Part shown: piece by piece, positions 8,394 to 17,508 of the stretch | Layout: each line of letters starts with the position of its first letter | Numbering within the stretch: position 1 is the first letter of the stretch | NCBI GenBank assembly: GCA_002348095.1 | Contig: DDYT01000006.1 | Span: 1-48,696, forward strand | From: Erysipelotrichaceae bacterium UBA2227 | GTDB lineage: Bacteria; Bacillota_I; Bacilli_A; Erysipelotrichales; Erysipelotrichaceae | DNA: 48,696 nt | Direction of reading: 5' to 3' | Translations under genes and position numbers: made by a program | Notes under the pieces: model-generated | The model's database searches: none | Seen by the model: only the letters and a program-made list of their open reading frames with translations | What the model was told of the DNA's origin: nothing

Positions 8394-10256
8394 CTACTGC
8401 TGAATATTCAAAATCATGTTTTTCAGTTCCGTAAACCGATCTGTAACCGCATATCGGATTTGGCTCTCCCGATAATCCTGACCGAAACTGCCACGTGACA
8501 CCATGATGATCGGCGGCATCTGAATCCGCTTGTAGATTGAATTTTGAATATTCGATAATACCCACTGCAAGTCTTCTATGAAGGCTTTCGGATCATCCAA
8601 ACCGTAAAACTTCAGCCATTTACCGGGTTCGGTTTCAAAAACGGCACCGGACAAGTAATCTTCCATCAGCTGCTCCACTTTAAACCCCGGATATTCCGTA
8701 AGTTTTTGAATCAGCCAGTCATGATATCCCCATTTCATCGGATCTACCTGCTGATCTTTAAGTTCTGCCGAAGGGGCAAACTGCCACTTGATCTGACCTT
8801 CGGTTACTTCAGGCAAGAGATTCTTCGGAATGATTTCATCATTAAAAAACTGGTTGACCGCCTCACCCAACTCAGCCAGCTGAAGTTTCGTACAGTCCGC
8901 CAACGGTGCCAAAGCGCCAATCGTATCACCGTAAAGCGTGCAATATCCCAAGGCTGTCTCGACCTTATTGGCATTGTTGATGATGATTGCCTTTTCTATC
9001 GATGAAATCGTCGAAAGACAGTGTCCGCGTAACCGTGCCTGGATATTTTCCACGGTCAGAGAATCATAGGGTTGAGGATATCCGAACGTCTCCATCGTTG
9101 ATAAAGTGGATTCGACCATGGCTTCGATCGATGAAGCCACATATCGGATATTGAGACGTTCACAAAGACGGCGTGCATTATCCTTGGTCAGCGCCGTATT
9201 ATACTTAGTTGCCATATTGACGCCGATGACGCGTTTATGTCCCAACGCCATCGTCAGTAAAGCCGCACTGATGCTGCTGTCCATACCTCCGGAAACACCG
9301 ATCAGCCAGGACGGTTTGAAAGGGAATATCTGCCGGTCAAACTCTTTGATTCCACACAGCAACGCCAAAAGCAGTTTATTCTCCGTCGGCATCTCTTCAT
9401 TTCGGTCTGAATGAATATCAACGATTTTGCATTCACTTTCAAATCGGTCATTACACCCGTCGATCCGATGTCCATGACGATCGGTTACCGTAGAATCTCC
9501 ATCAAAGACGACTACGGTCTTTCCGTTGTTTTGCATACCGACGGCATTGACATAGACAAACGGCGCAATCTGACCGGCATAACGCTTGTGATGCTTGTTC
9601 AGCTGCTTGATTCTCGACAGTTCTTTGTTGCGGGTCCACGGAGAACTAGAAATATTGATGATCAGATCGCTTTTATATTCCACGGCTTTTTGCATAGGGC
9701 TGAAATCATAGTCTGTATCCCACAAATCCTCACAAATCTGAATGGATATTCTATGTGTTTTCCCGTCCTTTTCAAACTCAAAAGGTTCACAGACATCTTC
9801 AAATGCCCACGCTGAAAGCGTGACGCCATCGGTGAAAAACCGGGAATCATCAAATACCCGGTAATCCGGCAGCAGATGCTTGACATACTGGCCCCAGGCA
9901 GCATTGGGCCGGCTTACCCATTGACCGTCGTATGCAAAAAAGGCACTGTTAAAGCGGGCTGGCCGCCCGTCACGGCCAATAAAAGTCTGACCGCCGTAAC
10001 TCATGCTGACATTGCCCCAAAGGATACCGATGCCTTCGCTAAGGGATTTGATCACTTCGTTCTGTTGCTGACAATACGCCAAGAATTCGCTGTCCGTCCA
10101 TTTGTCCTGTAAAAAATATCCGCAGACGGCCATCTCCGGAAAAACGATGATATCCGCATGATTGTCTTTGGCCACTTGGATCATTTCTTTCATTGACTCG
10201 ATATTTACAGCGATATTTCCGCTGACGACATTCATCTGGCCCAGTGCAATTCTCAT
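8394..10256 (-). CDS. nadE: NAD+ synthetase, glutamine-hydrolysing
   Basis: A 620-residue two-domain enzyme. The N-terminal nitrilase-type glutaminase domain shows the catalytic Glu in FPEMAVCGY (about 41) and Cys in QICEDLWD (about 175). The C-terminal synthetase domain has the PP-loop GVSGGMDSS (about 317) and the LRGHCLSTISS segment. It turns nicotinic acid adenine dinucleotide into NAD+ with ATP and glutamine-derived ammonia passed between domains. Length and motif order match full-length glutamine-dependent NadE, unlike the shorter ammonia-dependent form of Bacillus. The start is supported by GAGGGAT and by the conserved opening MRIALGQMN. It heads a transcript with the AI-2E permease. 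Confidence 0.95.
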   Translation of the reverse strand: MRIALGQMNVVSGNIAVNIESMKEMIQVAKDNHADIIVFPEMAVCGYFLQDKWTDSEFLAYCQQQNEVIKSLSEGIGILWGNVSMSYGGQTFIGRDGRPARFNSAFFAYDGQWVSRPNAAWGQYVKHLLPDYRVFDDSRFFTDGVTLSAWAFEDVCEPFEFEKDGKTHRISIQICEDLWDTDYDFSPMQKAVEYKSDLIINISSSPWTRNKELSRIKQLNKHHKRYAGQIAPFVYVNAVGMQNNGKTVVVFDGDSTVTDRHGHRIDGCNDRFESECKIVDIHSDRNEEMPTENKLLLALLCGIKEFDRQIFPFKPSWLIGVSGGMDSSISAALLTMALGHKRVIGVNMATKYNTALTKDNARRLCERLNIRYVASSIEAMVESTLSTMETFGYPQPYDSLTVENIQARLRGHCLSTISSIEKAIIINNANKVETALGYCTLYGDTIGALAPLADCTKLQLAELGEAVNQFFNDEIIPKNLLPEVTEGQIKWQFAPSAELKDQQVDPMKWGYHDWLIQKLTEYPGFKVEQLMEDYLSGAVFETEPGKWLKFYGLDDPKAFIEDLQWVLSNIQNSIYKRIQMPPIIMVSRGSFGQDYRESQIRYAVTDRFTELKNMILNIQQ

Positions 10257-10364
10257 TTTTAATCCCTCGTTTTCATATACTTATTATAAGGCACCTTTAA
10301 CCCCTTGTCTATTTACTTAGCGACGGAAGCAGTGGTATACTCTGATTATCGAAGGAGTGATACT

Positions 10365-11003
10365 ATGAACAAACAGGAGTATCTCCGCCTGCTCAGACAT
10401 CAGTCGGGTCTGCTCGACGAGCAGCAACTCAACGACATCGAATCTTATGTCAGTCAGGTTTTTGAAGAGAAAGCTGCTAAGGGATATTCGGATCGGGAGA
10501 TCATTGCAATGCTCGGAAATCCATCCAAACTGATTTTTGCCAACCAAAAGTTTCGAAAAGATGCTGATTTAAAGAAAGAATCCGATCATGCTGAGGCATC
10601 CGGATCTGACCTTCCATCCGAAACTTTTCAGCCCGCTGAATCAGTTCAACCTGAGTTTGAATCATTGGTTCAGCCGAATGTACAGAATCAAGGCAAAAAC
10701 ACCAATAGTGTTTTGAGACTGCTGTTGGGATTATTGATCGGACTTCCGATTTTGCTTGGTTTGACGATTTTAGTGATTGGCGGGATTACTGCAGCCGGAT
10801 TCGCTTTTTTTCAAGGTCTGATCATGACCTTCGACTTGCCGTTTCGAATCTGGCAGTTGCCCTTTTCGATCCGTGAGGACTTCTCTTTGCTGGTTGGCAT
10901 CGGACTGATCATGGTTTCCGGTGGTTTGCTTACTTTGTTTTTATCATCCCTCATCGGTCTTTACTATGGGTACAGCGGTTTGATCCGCGGTAATTTCAGG
11001 TAA
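10365..11003 (+). CDS. HAAS-domain (DUF1700-like) membrane protein
   Basis: A 212-residue protein. Residues 1-65 form a HAAS-type helical domain (MNKQEYLRLLRHQ, the GYSDREIIAMLGNP turn, then a basic helix), followed by a Ser/Pro/Glu-rich linker and three hydrophobic segments to the C-terminus. Such proteins normally sit in operons with a PadR repressor and a DUF4097 protein and are thought to sense envelope stress; here only the DUF4097 partner is present, 5 bases downstream. GAAGGAGTGAT precedes the ATG, and an extended -10-like TGGTATACT lies 25 bases upstream of it. The function is inferred from the context of the family. Confidence 0.75.
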   Translation: MNKQEYLRLLRHQSGLLDEQQLNDIESYVSQVFEEKAAKGYSDREIIAMLGNPSKLIFANQKFRKDADLKKESDHAEASGSDLPSETFQPAESVQPEFESLVQPNVQNQGKNTNSVLRLLLGLLIGLPILLGLTILVIGGITAAGFAFFQGLIMTFDLPFRIWQLPFSIREDFSLLVGIGLIMVSGGLLTLFLSSLIGLYYGYSGLIRGNFR

Positions 11004-11008
11004 TCGCT

Positions 11009-11884
11009 ATGCGGAGGTCATGGGGTTTATCACTTATCACGATGGGTACGATCCTTTTGATCGTTGCTTTTTTCTGGTTCCTTTGGGCTGGAAAAGACTT
11101 GATTGACTACGATGACCGTCCTTCGGTTCAGACGGTTTCGTTCAAACAGAATTTCTCCGAAGTCAACAACATCACGATTCACGGCGGATTGGCAAGCAGT
11201 ATAACGATTGCGGTTGAAACTCAGACTCAAATCACCGCCAGCATCACCGGACATCCTGAGGCTATAACCGCTGTCAGAGAATCGCGAAATTTTATTATCG
11301 GAACACCGCAGAATAAAATCAGCATTCCTTCCTGTCCCTGGTTTAAGGTTTGTCCGCCGTTATCCCGTCTGATTGGTATCGAAGTGATCGTTCCTGTTGA
11401 TTATACAGGCAATATCACGATTTACGGTGTGGCTCCGAAAATCAAGATCACTTCTCCAAGGATGACCGACAATATAAAATACATCAGTATCAACACAGCA
11501 GATTCGGATGTAGAAATCATAAATATATCTTCCGATGTGTTCGTCAACACAGCGAAACTGAGTCTTTCTCTGCATTCCATTGCAAATCGCTTTTCGGTCA
11601 ATTCTACTTCAGCCACAGTCAACTTTACACCCGCTGATAATGTGACTGCACAGTTGAACATATCTGCAGGATTTGCGGAATTATTCATTCATCAGATGCC
11701 TGTCATAGGGGTGTCAATCGAATCGACCGGCATCAATACGACAGTGATGGAAGATGATCAGGAACGGCGGTATTTTGCCTCCACACTGTTTGAGTATGGT
11801 GTCGATGATTCCCCGCACAAGCTGGACATTTTGGTCAATGCTCTTTACACCATCCTTCATATCGATAAAAAAATGACTCCGTAG
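11009..11884 (+). CDS. DUF4097-like beta-helical envelope protein with N-terminal anchor
   Basis: A 291-residue protein with one N-terminal transmembrane helix (about 8-28) and an extracytoplasmic part of short, repeated beta strands (ITIHGGL, ITIAVET, VEIINISSD, ATVNFTPAD), as in DUF4097/DUF2807 putative adhesin domains. It lies 5 bases after the HAAS gene, and the pair matches a widespread Bacillota arrangement linked to cell-envelope signalling. The ribosome site is weak (AGGTAA), so translation is probably coupled to the gene before it. The C-terminus ends inside a strong terminator. No enzymatic motif is visible. Confidence 0.7.
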   Translation: MRRSWGLSLITMGTILLIVAFFWFLWAGKDLIDYDDRPSVQTVSFKQNFSEVNNITIHGGLASSITIAVETQTQITASITGHPEAITAVRESRNFIIGTPQNKISIPSCPWFKVCPPLSRLIGIEVIVPVDYTGNITIYGVAPKIKITSPRMTDNIKYISINTADSDVEIINISSDVFVNTAKLSLSLHSIANRFSVNSTSATVNFTPADNVTAQLNISAGFAELFIHQMPVIGVSIESTGINTTVMEDDQERRYFASTLFEYGVDDSPHKLDILVNALYTILHIDKKMTP

Positions 11885-11895
11885 AGTCATTTTTT
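11871..11895. terminator. Bidirectional terminator between the DUF4097 gene and the SpoU methyltransferase gene
   Basis: AAATGACTC/GAGTCATTT stem with loop CGTA, A run before and T run after. It serves both convergent transcripts and contains the stop codon of the plus-strand gene. Confidence 0.85.
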
Positions 11896-12606
11896 GCGCT
11901 GTCTGACGACTTCGAAGCACAACACTGCACACGCTTGAGCCGCCGGTAAGGCCACTTTGGTATCGGTGGGATATTCAATATAGATATTTTGGTTGCTTTG
12001 CTGAAGTACAGCCATGGATAATCCGCGCATTTCTCCGCCGATGCACAAACAACACGGTTTTCTCAGATCTGCTTTGCTCATTTCGATGGCACTTTCGTCT
12101 CGAACTGCACAAATCAAGCTAAATCCGAGTTCTTTAATTCTTATCGTTGATTTTTCAAAATCATCTGCCAACACCCAAAGCAATCGCTCACTGATGCCCG
12201 CAGAGGACTTGCATATCACATTTTCACTGAAACTCCAGTCTCTCGATCGGGTAACAATTGCCTGTGCTCCGGCAGCGGCAGCCGTCCTAAAGATATATCC
12301 GAGGTTAAAGGGATCTTCCACCCCTTCAATCAGCAAAATGAAGTTAAGTCCTTTCAGCGCTTCGATCGAATCAAATCTGCGGTTTTCCGCGATGGCAATC
12401 ACACCGCCATGCGTTTTCCCTTGCGCATATCCATCAATTTCCTCCCGGGATTTGACTTTCAACTGGACTCTGTTACTTTCACATAACCGCTCTATATATT
12501 GAAAATCACGCTCGTTTCGCTTGATTTTATCCATCCAGACTTCCCGGACATCGCGTTTTTTACCTTGAATCACGGCTTTCACCGATAATGCTCCTTCAAA
12601 TATCAT
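11887..12606 (-). CDS. SpoU (TrmH/RlmB) family RNA 2'-O-ribose methyltransferase
   Basis: A 239-residue protein. The N-terminal part (1-75) resembles the SpoU substrate-binding domain; the rest is the trefoil-knot SPOUT domain with motif 1 in EGVEDPFNLGYIFRTAAAAGA (N and R typical), motif 2 in CIGGEMRGL, and motif 3 region KVALPAAQACAVLCFE. It methylates a ribose 2'-hydroxyl in rRNA or tRNA using SAM; RlmB (23S G2251) is the closest familiar member, but the target is not certain and motif 3 departs from the usual SLNVSVA. The start overlaps the end of the U32 gene, placing it last in an MFS-U32-U32-methyltransferase transcript. Confidence 0.85.
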   Translation of the reverse strand: MIFEGALSVKAVIQGKKRDVREVWMDKIKRNERDFQYIERLCESNRVQLKVKSREEIDGYAQGKTHGGVIAIAENRRFDSIEALKGLNFILLIEGVEDPFNLGYIFRTAAAAGAQAIVTRSRDWSFSENVICKSSAGISERLLWVLADDFEKSTIRIKELGFSLICAVRDESAIEMSKADLRKPCCLCIGGEMRGLSMAVLQQSNQNIYIEYPTDTKVALPAAQACAVLCFEVVRQRKK

Positions 12607-13805
12607 ATGCGCACCTTTCTGATAAAATCCTCCGGTTTGACTTCAAAGGGGATCTTGATCGTCACGATTTCCATCGGTTTGTATACTCTTTCCGTTACGA
12701 TGTTTTCACTGTTGATGATCTCAGTCATCGTAAACTGCTTATGATCAGTGGTGGGTCCAAACACTTCGCACAACCACCCTTTACTGAAGTGATTTCTCAC
12801 TTCAACCGTAGCCATCTGAGTTGCTGGCTCATAGGTCAGGACAGTGGCCAGAAACTCCTGGGTGATTCCTGAACCGTTTTTATCATACAAATGGCCTTCC
12901 GCCATTGGTTTGCTCAGAAAGAAACCTGGGAAAGTCTCCCGGTTTTCGGCTTTCGCCAGTTCAAGATTGCACCGTCGGAGGCTTTCTTGCTCGTTAACTC
13001 CGTTAAGCAAATCATCGATGAGACGCCGGTAAGCACCCACGACGGTTGCCAGATAGTACTCTGATTTCATACGACCTTCAATTTTCAGAGACGAAATATT
13101 CAGTCGGATCAACTCGGATAACACCGTTGTCGCATTTAAATCCTTCGAACTCATCGAGAATAGGATGTTTTCATCATGGACAGGCCGGTCGTTTTGGTCA
13201 AAACACATATATTTCCATCGACAGCTCTGTGCACAGCCGCCGCGATTGGCATCACGCAAGGTCATATAATTACTAAGAGTGCATCGTCCGGAAACATTGA
13301 CACACATACCGCCATGAATAAACACTTCGATCGCCATCGGATGATGAGAGATTTGCTCAATATCGGTCAAAGAACATTCCCTGGCCAATACGACCCGATC
13401 GATTCCCAGTTGCTGATAGAAGTTCAGCGTTTCGACATTTGCGGATGATTGTTGAGTGCTCAAATGCACTTCCATCCGCTGACTGATTTGGCGGGCCACT
13501 TTCGCAATATGCAAAGACGCGACGATCACGGCGTCCACTTTGATATCATCCAGTGCTTTGAGGTACTCATGCAGTCCGTCAAGATCCTCTTGGTGCGGGA
13601 TCATATTGACGGTCACATAGAGTTTGGCCCGATGTGCGTGGGCATATTTAACACCTTCTTCAATGTCGCTAAGCTCAAAGTTGCTCGCACGGGACCGAAG
13701 AGAAAATTTCTTTCCGCCGATGTAAACCGCATCCGCCCCGAAATGAACCGCTGTTTTCAGTCGGGCGAGATCACCGGCCGGAGCTAATAGTTCCGGGCGT
13801 TTCAT
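12603..13805 (-). CDS. U32 family protein, TrhP2/YrrO-like tRNA hydroxylation factor
   Basis: A 400-residue U32 protein. It opens with PELLAPAGDLARLKTAVHFGADAVYIGG and has the signature EVFIHGGMCVNVSGRCTLSNYMTLRDANRGGCAQSCRWKY region near residues 165-200, whose four cysteines are known Fe-S ligands in RlhA/TrhP proteins. These proteins are annotated as peptidases but act with prephenate-dependent chemistry in 5-hydroxyuridine formation at tRNA position 34 (TrhP) or in rRNA hydroxylation (RlhA). Gene order with the shorter U32 gene just upstream mirrors yrrN-yrrO of B. subtilis, which favours TrhP2. It overlaps both neighbours by 4 bases. Confidence 0.88.
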   Translation of the reverse strand: MKRPELLAPAGDLARLKTAVHFGADAVYIGGKKFSLRSRASNFELSDIEEGVKYAHAHRAKLYVTVNMIPHQEDLDGLHEYLKALDDIKVDAVIVASLHIAKVARQISQRMEVHLSTQQSSANVETLNFYQQLGIDRVVLARECSLTDIEQISHHPMAIEVFIHGGMCVNVSGRCTLSNYMTLRDANRGGCAQSCRWKYMCFDQNDRPVHDENILFSMSSKDLNATTVLSELIRLNISSLKIEGRMKSEYYLATVVGAYRRLIDDLLNGVNEQESLRRCNLELAKAENRETFPGFFLSKPMAEGHLYDKNGSGITQEFLATVLTYEPATQMATVEVRNHFSKGWLCEVFGPTTDHKQFTMTEIINSENIVTERVYKPMEIVTIKIPFEVKPEDFIRKVRI

Positions 13806-14680
13806 TCGCTCACCACCTTCACGGCACTTGTTGCTGTATAGTAAAGAGCCTTTGTCAAAGGATATTTTTTCGAAATCTCTGCTTTCGCCACATCTGGATT
13901 TATTTTTTGGTTTAGTGCTTGAATGGCCGTCAGAACCGTCTCATCATCAATAAACAGAGTATCGATCATCACGTTCTTCATCCCGACTTCTTCCAGAGCT
14001 CTGACTTCATCGAAAATCTCGAGAACCCCGGGAGCAAAGATGTGAAAACCGTGTTCATCCTGCATGGCCGGATATCGCTCCATCCGGCCTTCTTCCTGAA
14101 GTGTATATCGCTGATACAGCACATTTTCATCCTTATGGATGTGTTGGAAGTAATTGCTGAGCAGCGGTCGGCTGGATGTACTCATGACTTGATAACCGAA
14201 GGCGGATATCGCTGTATGATTTGGATATTGTCGGACGATTTCCGTGATCTCATCCAGTGTGAGTTCCCGTGCCAAAACGACCAGATCCGCTCCCATGGAC
14301 AACAGGATGCCGGTATCATGCGATTGGGTAATCGTCGTATCTGTCTGCAGTACGATCTTGCGATCGGGATAATACTTTTTGAGATAGTGCATGACCCCCA
14401 GATCGGAAACGATATATCCGGTCGGTGCTAGCGTTTCTGCAAAAACAATCTCACGCTCAAGCGCTTTCCATTCACTCTGCAATATCATACGGTTGACGGA
14501 CAAGTACCATGGAATCTCTTTCTGTAAAGCCTCTTTGGCTAACTGAGTGAGTTCACTATTGTTTAACGGGTTTTGAGTCTTCACTGAACAAAAAGCCGTC
14601 GAAAGAATGACGGCAAAAGCATCGCACGATATCACCTCATGCATTTGTTTCATGTTTTGGATGGGTACAAAAACGTTCAT
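13802..14680 (-). CDS. U32 family protein, TrhP1/YrrN-like
   Basis: A 292-residue short U32 protein without the cysteine cluster of its larger neighbour. Family features include TGYIVSDLGVMHYLKKYYPDRKI, DLVVLARELTLDEI and SAFGYQVMSTSSRPLLSNYF, where the usual Cys-containing signature is lost. In B. subtilis the paired YrrN and YrrO proteins (TrhP1, TrhP2) are both needed for hydroxylation of tRNA wobble uridine. Here too the short member precedes the long one with a 4-base overlap, which suggests a heteromeric complex. AAGGAGGG precedes the ATG. Confidence 0.82.
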   Translation of the reverse strand: MNVFVPIQNMKQMHEVISCDAFAVILSTAFCSVKTQNPLNNSELTQLAKEALQKEIPWYLSVNRMILQSEWKALEREIVFAETLAPTGYIVSDLGVMHYLKKYYPDRKIVLQTDTTITQSHDTGILLSMGADLVVLARELTLDEITEIVRQYPNHTAISAFGYQVMSTSSRPLLSNYFQHIHKDENVLYQRYTLQEEGRMERYPAMQDEHGFHIFAPGVLEIFDEVRALEEVGMKNVMIDTLFIDDETVLTAIQALNQKINPDVAKAEISKKYPLTKALYYTATSAVKVVSE

Positions 14681-14693
14681 GGTCCCTCCTTCG

Positions 14694-16019
14694 TTATGAT
14701 TCGATAAACTCCCGGTTCTTTTTATTGAACCCGATTAATATGGACAGCATTGTCAAAACGATCAGTCCGCTGATCAGCATGAAGACCAACTGATACAACG
14801 CAGAACCTTCAAAGGCGGATGGGATGTTCTGTAAAATCAAAGCATATATCTTGTCGCCATAATAGATACCGACAGCAAAGAACGTCTGATAGATCCCCAT
14901 TGTGACTTCGCGCATGTCCTTGCTAAAGGGTTGCAAGGCCAGTCCCAGTAAGACATTGTATGTGATCCCATATCCGAATCCGTTGAGGCTGTACATCAAG
15001 AACAAAATGACCGGATGAGTAAAGGTGGTGGCAAAAGCAGTAAAAATCAGGCTTGATACTAAGCCGAGCAACAGCGTATTTTTGACACCGATCCGCTTTT
15101 TCAGCCATAATCCGGCGATTACGCCCGCAACCAATTGGAACAAGGAGAATATGACATCAAGATAGGCAATCAGAAAATCTGCCATCATGACATCCGATGT
15201 CCGGGCGTAGGCAACCATGTTGCTGCCGCTTGAGGCAAACCGGATAAAGGAAACCGCAACCGCAAGAATACAAATCAGCAGAAACCGTCGGTCGCTCAGA
15301 GCCGTACCGATCTTCTTCCAACTGAAATTGCGTACCTTCTCTTTGTTGTCCTTAACTCTGAATAAGAAAAGAAATCCGACAAAAGCTAATCCGGCACTGA
15401 TCGCCCATAACAAACCGTAGTCTTTTACAGGACTCTGCGTAGCCAGAAACTGCAATGGAGCTACGATAAACTCTGCCAACAGCGGTGCGATCGACAAAAT
15501 TGAAACCGATACCATGGCTTGCTTGGTTGAGAAAGTCTCAGCAAAAAATACATTGAACAATGCGAGCATACTGGCACCGACGCCCAACGCCAAAGACGAT
15601 GACATCAGACTGAGATAATCCGGGCGGTAGACGACCCAAATCGAGGTAAGAAACACCATCATCAGTGCCGATCCGATCAATGCCCGCCGTGATTTTAATG
15701 TATCACTCAGAGCAAATACCGGCATACGGACAAATATTGAAACCAGTCCGTAAGCAGCCGCAATGTTTGCGCCTAAAATGCCATCCATGGCTAATCCTCC
15801 GACATCTCCGGAAGACACGGCATAAGCCTTTCGATAAGCTCGTACGATATTGATGGCTGACCAAAAGATAACGAGTAAAATAAATATCATCATCTGATAC
15901 TTGCTCAGTGAGTATTTTTTGTAAATATACCATGTCAGAGCAATCGTCAGAATGACCGTGATGATGTAAACCCAGGATTTCCATTGAATCAGCACCTGGG
16001 GGTTAAAAGCAAATGTCAC
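14694..16019 (-). CDS. Major facilitator superfamily transporter
   Basis: A 441-residue protein with about 12 hydrophobic helices and a cytoplasmic basic loop in the middle (RVKDNKEKVRNFSWKKI). Helix-rich organisation and signature-like segments (SLNGFGYGITYNVLLGLALQP) fit the MFS. The substrate cannot be read. The start is a GTG preceded by GAGGGAT. It heads the minus-strand transcript that includes the two U32 genes and the SpoU methyltransferase, and it is divergent from the threonine aldolase gene. No obvious functional tie to RNA modification is seen. Confidence 0.8.
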   Translation of the reverse strand: MTFAFNPQVLIQWKSWVYIITVILTIALTWYIYKKYSLSKYQMMIFILLVIFWSAINIVRAYRKAYAVSSGDVGGLAMDGILGANIAAAYGLVSIFVRMPVFALSDTLKSRRALIGSALMMVFLTSIWVVYRPDYLSLMSSSLALGVGASMLALFNVFFAETFSTKQAMVSVSILSIAPLLAEFIVAPLQFLATQSPVKDYGLLWAISAGLAFVGFLFLFRVKDNKEKVRNFSWKKIGTALSDRRFLLICILAVAVSFIRFASSGSNMVAYARTSDVMMADFLIAYLDVIFSLFQLVAGVIAGLWLKKRIGVKNTLLLGLVSSLIFTAFATTFTHPVILFLMYSLNGFGYGITYNVLLGLALQPFSKDMREVTMGIYQTFFAVGIYYGDKIYALILQNIPSAFEGSALYQLVFMLISGLIVLTMLSILIGFNKKNREFIES

Positions 16020-16111
16020 AAATATCCCTCATTTCTCCATAAGTTTAAACTAAATGAATGGAAAAATAAAGATGAATGTTATAATACTGACATAGAAACG
16101 AGGCGATCTTT

Positions 16112-17146
16112 GTGAGATATATCGATTTACGTTCGGATACGGTCACGTTGCCGACAAAAGAAATGAGACAGGCGATGGCGGAGGCTTTGGTCGGGGATGA
16201 TGTATATCAGGACGATCCTACGGTCAAAGAACTTGAAGCATTGGCGGCACAGGTCACCGGTCATCCCGCCGCACTGTTTGTAGCTTCGGGGACAATGGGA
16301 AATCAGCTGGCTATCATGACCCATACCCGGCGGGGCGATGAAGTGATTACCGGAGCGAACTATCACATCGTTGCGCATGAAGTCGGTGCCGCAGCGGTTT
16401 TGTCTAATGTCAGTATCCGCATGATCCATCATGACAATGACTGGATATATCCTGAAGATATCAGAAAAGCCGTTCGAAGTACCGATATTCATCATCCGAC
16501 CACTTCTCTGCTTTCGTTGGAAAACGCTTTATCCAATGGCACTGTCATGCCCGTAGAGTTGATGAACCGAAACATTGATATGGCTCATTCTCTGAATCTT
16601 AAGGTTCACTTGGATGGTGCCCGTGTTTTTAATGCCGCTGCTTTTTTAGGCTGTGATGTCAAAGAACTGACTTCGCGGTGTGATTCGGTCATGTTTTGTC
16701 TGTCGAAAGGACTTTGTTCGCCGATCGGTTCGATGCTTGTCGGAAGTAAGGAGTTTATCGAAAACGCCCGTAAAAACCGTAAACTTCTGGGTGGGGGGTT
16801 GCGTCAGGCCGGGATCCTTGCAGCTGCAGGGATTATATCGATCAAAGAAATGACACGACGTTTGTCACAGGATCATGCGAATGCCGAGATGTTGGCTCGT
16901 TGTTTAGCCAAAATTCCGCAGGTCCATGTGTTTGATCAGCTGAGAGATATCAATATGGTCTACTTTAAGCTTGATGACCAATCTTCCGGTCGACTGGTCG
17001 ATTTTGCATTCAAGCGGGGATGCAAAATCAATCCGCCGGGAAACGGTGTATTCCGTGTCGTCACACATAACGATGTGACCGTAGAGGATGTCGACGCCTT
17101 CGTCGATATCGTCCGACAGTATTTAAAAGAAAACCCGTCCGATTAA
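16112..17146 (+). CDS. ltaE: Low-specificity L-threonine aldolase
   Basis: A 344-residue PLP enzyme of fold type I. Conserved parts: the opening IDLRSDTVTLPT, EALVGDDVYQDDPTV, ASGTMGNQLA (phosphate cup), HLDGARVFNAA (Asp contacting the PLP ring), and SVMFCLSKGLCSPIGS, where the lysine forms the Schiff base near residue 207. It cleaves L-threonine or L-allo-threonine to glycine and acetaldehyde. Start is GTG with GAGG upstream and a TATAAT at 16080-16085. Its stop lies inside a terminator shared with the convergent DUF454 gene, and the two coding ends overlap by 4 bases. Confidence 0.95.
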   Translation: MRYIDLRSDTVTLPTKEMRQAMAEALVGDDVYQDDPTVKELEALAAQVTGHPAALFVASGTMGNQLAIMTHTRRGDEVITGANYHIVAHEVGAAAVLSNVSIRMIHHDNDWIYPEDIRKAVRSTDIHHPTTSLLSLENALSNGTVMPVELMNRNIDMAHSLNLKVHLDGARVFNAAAFLGCDVKELTSRCDSVMFCLSKGLCSPIGSMLVGSKEFIENARKNRKLLGGGLRQAGILAAAGIISIKEMTRRLSQDHANAEMLARCLAKIPQVHVFDQLRDINMVYFKLDDQSSGRLVDFAFKRGCKINPPGNGVFRVVTHNDVTVEDVDAFVDIVRQYLKENPSD

Positions 17147-17157
17147 TCGGCGGGTTT
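17131..17157. terminator. Bidirectional terminator inside two convergent gene ends
   Basis: AAACCCG pairs with CGGGTTT and CCGAT with ATCGG around a two-base turn, leaving one mismatch. Both the ltaE stop and the DUF454 stop lie in the hairpin. Confidence 0.8.
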
Positions 17158-17508
17158 GTTCTTTATAAACCATGTAAATGTGATCAGGATGATGATCATG
17201 CAGCCGATGATGACTGCTCTGATCCAAAACACATCGATTGTAATCAACGGAATAAGCAACATGGTATAGGCAGTTGCAACGATTCGTATTTTTGTTTTGA
17301 TCGGCATCTGTCCGTTTTGAATCGTGCTTTGCACGTGTTTTACATAAAAATCGGATTGTGTCAGCCGATCATGAAACTTCGTCGACCCGTGTGCGAAGAA
17401 AAAAGCGGCAAGCAACAAAAAGGGGGTCGTCGGCAGAACCGGCAGAAAGGCTCCGACAACTCCGATGGCAACAAAAACCCAGCCCAACATAATCGAAACA
17501 AATCTCAT
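17143..17508 (-). CDS. DUF454 (YbaN) family small membrane protein
   Basis: A 121-residue protein with about four hydrophobic segments. The N-terminal LGWVFVAIGVVGAFLPVLPTTPFLLLAAFFFA with the PVLPTTPF motif, then a short amphipathic segment beginning with RS/KFH, is diagnostic for DUF454/YbaN. The role is unknown. The ATG overlaps the stop codon of the bcp gene by one base (TAATG), so it is probably translationally coupled to the peroxiredoxin. Confidence 0.85.
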   Translation of the reverse strand: MRFVSIMLGWVFVAIGVVGAFLPVLPTTPFLLLAAFFFAHGSTKFHDRLTQSDFYVKHVQSTIQNGQMPIKTKIRIVATAYTMLLIPLITIDVFWIRAVIIGCMIIILITFTWFIKNKPAD

